Shown here piece by piece: positions 61,960 to 64,000 of a stretch of 64,000 bases of DNA. A program made the translations under genes and the position numbers. How positions within the stretch are numbered: position 1 is the first letter of the stretch; every line of letters begins with the position of its first letter. The notes under the pieces were generated by a model. The model was not told where the DNA came from, searched no databases, and saw only the letters and a list, made by a program, of their open reading frames with translations. Origin of the DNA: JADFQT01 sp965216025 (GTDB taxonomy: Bacteria > Chloroflexota > Dehalococcoidia > Lucifugimonadales > UBA3495); contig CBDCEX010000013.1 in assembly GCA_965216025.1 (NCBI GenBank), positions 323,038 through 387,037 of the forward strand, given 5' to 3'.

Positions 61960-63712
61960 TTAAGCCCAAATTTCCCATATGGCTAAAAAGCTTTCTCAGT
62001 AATTCGTCGATGGTCTTTCAACCATTGTCTAATTATGGGCCCTTTTTGCGTGTTCCCAGCTATAATAACTCCATGATATGTCCGCTTTGCAGTAAGATGC
62101 CGTAGGCATCATGGAGGCACCTGATGGGTGACGGCGAAAAAGCCCCTCTCCGGCTCCAATTCAACCCCAAAGTCCGCCTGGAATTTCACGGCTCAACCAT
62201 CACCTCCGACGCTGGTCTTCTTGCCTTTCGAGAGTTTGATGATGCCTTGGGCCTTACCGAAATCGCTGAGGACTACCTCCAGGAAAGCCGTACCGGACGC
62301 AATATCCTTCACCACCTGGTTCCGCTGCTAAGACAGTCGATCTACAGCCGCTTGGCCGGCTACGACGACACCAATGACGCAGTGCGCCTTTCCCAAGACC
62401 CAGCCATGCGAGTGATCGTGGGATGGCAAGGCTCGGAGCGGAAAGGAGCCAGCACCAGTGAGATGGGCCGGTTCGAGACGGAGTTCCTGACCCAAGAGGA
62501 CAACCTGAAGGGGCTGGCACGAATAAATACCCAGTGGGTGGAACGAGCTATGGCCCATACCCTACACCGGCGAGTAATCCTGGATATGGACAGTTCCGAG
62601 AGTCCAGTGCACGGCCAGCAGGAGGGAGCAGCCTATAACGGCCACTTTGAATGCGTCTGCTATCACCCTCTCTTTCTGTTCAACCAGTTCGGGGATTGTG
62701 AAGCAGCTAAGCTACGGTCAGGCAACGTCCACAGTGCCGATGATTGGCAAGAAGTCCTTGATCCGGTGGTGGAGCGTTATTTGACAGCAGCGGTCAGGCT
62801 GCTGTTTCGTGCTGACGCCGCCTTCGCCAAGCCGGAGATATACGATTATCTGGAAGCAAGAAACATCGGCTACGCCATCAGGCTGCGGTCCAACCAGGTG
62901 CTGCAGCGGGAGATAGCGCCCCGGCTAATACGGCCTACGGAGTGGCTTTCCCCGAAGCCCATCGTCTCCTATCATGACTTCGTCTACCAGGCCCAGAGCT
63001 GGAACGTTGCTCGGAGAGTGGTCTCTAAGGTGGAGTGGCACCAGGGAGAACTGTTTCCCAGAGTGGGCTTCATCGTCACCAATCTGAGCTATCCAAACAT
63101 CGGGATAGTCCGCTTTTACAATGGCCGAGGGACGGCGGAGCAATGGATAAAAGAAGGCAAGTACGCCCTGAACTGGACCAGGTTGTCCTGCCACAAGTTC
63201 GTGGCCAATCAGGTCAGGCTGGAGTTGTTCGTACTGGCTTACAACTTGGGCAACTCCATGAGAAGGCTAGCCTTACCGGAGGCAATGAAGCACTGGTCGT
63301 TGACCAGTCTGCAGACCAGGATGATCAAGACTGGAGGACGGTTGGTGCGCCATGCCGGAAGGCTGGTGTTTCAGCTTGCTGAGGTGCTGGTGAGCCGGGA
63401 AATGCTAGGCGGGATACTGGAACGAATTGGTCGGCTTAGGCTGGCTCCTGGCTAGTCCACTTTAGGAGCGTCGGGATTGGTTACGGTTACGGGGTCGCAC
63501 AGGGCAAAAGAGCTTCCCAAGGGCGAGACTTGGGCGTAGACCAGCGGTTTGGGGCTTTTACGCTTGGCAGTACAGTGGTTGCCCAATGAAAGCGGGGACT
63601 TTGAGTGAATCAGGCCGCATTTGACGCCCTTGGAATGCGGGATTATATTTGGCGGTATCCCCGCGGGAGCTATATCCAGGAAAGGTGGTTTGATCTGGGG
63701 AATCCCGGTTAA
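61960..63712 (+). mobile_element. IS1380-family element, copy B
   Basis: Bounded by TTAA at 61960-61963 and 63709-63712, with the same terminal repeats as copy A in opposite orientation. The insertion ends 30 bases before the cupin gene start, so it sits on that gene's promoter. Confidence 0.93.
62124..63455 (+). CDS. IS1380-family transposase, copy B
   Basis: 443 aa, identical to copy A except near the end (RLRLAPG). Catalytic motifs LDMDSSESPVHG, FRADAAFAKPE and RGTAEQWIKEGKY are intact. Near identity of two copies 20 kb apart in opposite orientation points to recent transposition and makes a large inversion between them possible. Confidence 0.95.
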   Translation: MGDGEKAPLRLQFNPKVRLEFHGSTITSDAGLLAFREFDDALGLTEIAEDYLQESRTGRNILHHLVPLLRQSIYSRLAGYDDTNDAVRLSQDPAMRVIVGWQGSERKGASTSEMGRFETEFLTQEDNLKGLARINTQWVERAMAHTLHRRVILDMDSSESPVHGQQEGAAYNGHFECVCYHPLFLFNQFGDCEAAKLRSGNVHSADDWQEVLDPVVERYLTAAVRLLFRADAAFAKPEIYDYLEARNIGYAIRLRSNQVLQREIAPRLIRPTEWLSPKPIVSYHDFVYQAQSWNVARRVVSKVEWHQGELFPRVGFIVTNLSYPNIGIVRFYNGRGTAEQWIKEGKYALNWTRLSCHKFVANQVRLELFVLAYNLGNSMRRLALPEAMKHWSLTSLQTRMIKTGGRLVRHAGRLVFQLAEVLVSREMLGGILERIGRLRLAPG

Positions 63713-63742
63713 GAGCTTTACGATGCTGTGCGGAGGGACGCG

Positions 63743-64000
63743 ATGGGAATATACCGAGTTTTCGCCGGGAGCGATGGTGAAAGCCACATAGAGGAAATGC
63801 GTTTGGAGGAACACCCCGAATTGGGCGCATTGACCAACCTATCCGAGGTCAGGGTGCAACAATTTGACGGTACCAGAAATAGGGACTTCGGCCCCCTGCC
63901 CGAACGCCGGCTGATCATTCATCTTTCCGGCGAAGTTGAGATCGGGACCAGTGATGGCTCCAGGCAAGTATTTCGAGCAGGCGACATTCGACTCATGGAA
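63743..64000 (+). CDS. Cupin-domain protein, partial (runs off the window)
   Basis: ATG at 63743 with CGGAGGGA 8 bases upstream opens a frame that stays open to the window end (86 codons). It reads MGIYRVFAGSDGESHIEEMR, then QQFDGTRNRDFGPLPERRLI, HLSGEVEIGTSDGSRQVFRA and GDIRLME. The pattern IxLSGxxEIxxxDGxxxxFxxGDIxLxE is a small single-domain cupin. A metal-binding His pair is not yet visible in this part. Function unknown. Confidence 0.75.
   Translation, partial: MGIYRVFAGSDGESHIEEMRLEEHPELGALTNLSEVRVQQFDGTRNRDFGPLPERRLIIHLSGEVEIGTSDGSRQVFRAGDIRLME

Noticed and set aside
1..64000. CRISPR arrays and tRNA/rRNA genes
   Set aside because: No regularly spaced direct repeats, and no tRNA T-loop/acceptor or rRNA signature was found by eye. 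A dedicated tRNA search could still find one.

Overview
The window looks like a chromosome segment of a high-GC, free-living bacterium, probably Chloroflexota (Dehalococcoidia / SAR202-like). That assignment is an inference from gene content: a luciferase-like flavin oxidoreductase, an MSMEG_1061-type PPOX flavoprotein, an SCP-x-type thiolase, PccB, GlnRS next to GltX, and a metabolic tail of amidohydrolase, MmgE/PrpD, Gfo/Idh and SDR genes. It contains no rRNA or ribosomal protein gene, and I recognised no tRNA gene, so the phylum cannot be fixed from here.

Layout. (1) 1-34 kb is mostly housekeeping. It holds a cobalamin riboswitch with terminator in front of bluB, then a HEPN-like gene, mtaB, a group IIC intron sitting behind a terminator hairpin, an MBL hydrolase, gltX (broken by one frameshift), glnS, rluD, lspA (with an added zinc ribbon), an alpha/beta hydrolase, L-threonine aldolase, an isochorismatase-fold protein, rarA, an LLM oxidoreductase, pccB, folP-folK, a divergent groEL, a dCTP deaminase/dUTPase, queG, an EVE protein, a thiolase-like protein, a flavin reductase, gyrA and a class-I glutamine amidotransferase. 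Two ISAs1-family copies lie in this part. (2) 34-54.7 kb is an insertion-sequence island with three IS66 copies, two copies of one IS630-type element, a second IS630-type element, an IS701-type element, an IS1380-type element and a 179-bp MITE. Between them are an SDR, a nucleoside deoxyribosyltransferase, a PPOX protein and the remains of a copper-oxidase locus. (3) 55-64 kb is a catabolic-looking cluster (amidohydrolase, alpha/beta hydrolase with Cys nucleophile, VOC protein, MmgE/PrpD, Gfo/Idh oxidoreductase, atypical SDR, cupin), with a second IS1380 copy inserted before the cupin gene.

The main discovery is at 42.8-53.1 kb on the minus strand. The scattered fragments join into one ancestral gene of about 1,440 codons encoding an exported, very large multicopper oxidase resembling MnxG-type manganese oxidases. 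All four canonical MCO copper motifs (HxHG, HxH, HxxHxH, HCHxxxHxxxGM) are still readable. The gene has been cut by four mobile elements (IS630-B, IS630-A, a MITE, and an IS701 nested exactly on the MITE edge). Removing each element with one copy of its target duplication (TA, TA, CTAG, CTAG) restores the reading frame exactly at every junction. Two further single-base frameshifts remain. Upstream lies a lipoprotein gene joining a SnoaL-like domain to two cupredoxin domains, itself frameshifted. The locus is a recently killed copper-oxidase system.

Interspersed repeats are abundant: a family with GTCATTGCGAG termini (four places), C/G-rich hairpins, a 32-bp perfect palindrome, and the 179-bp MITE in two copies 20 kb apart. 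Roughly a quarter of the window is mobile DNA. Much of it carries frameshifts, which fits a genome undergoing IS expansion and decay, although some single-base frameshifts could be assembly errors.
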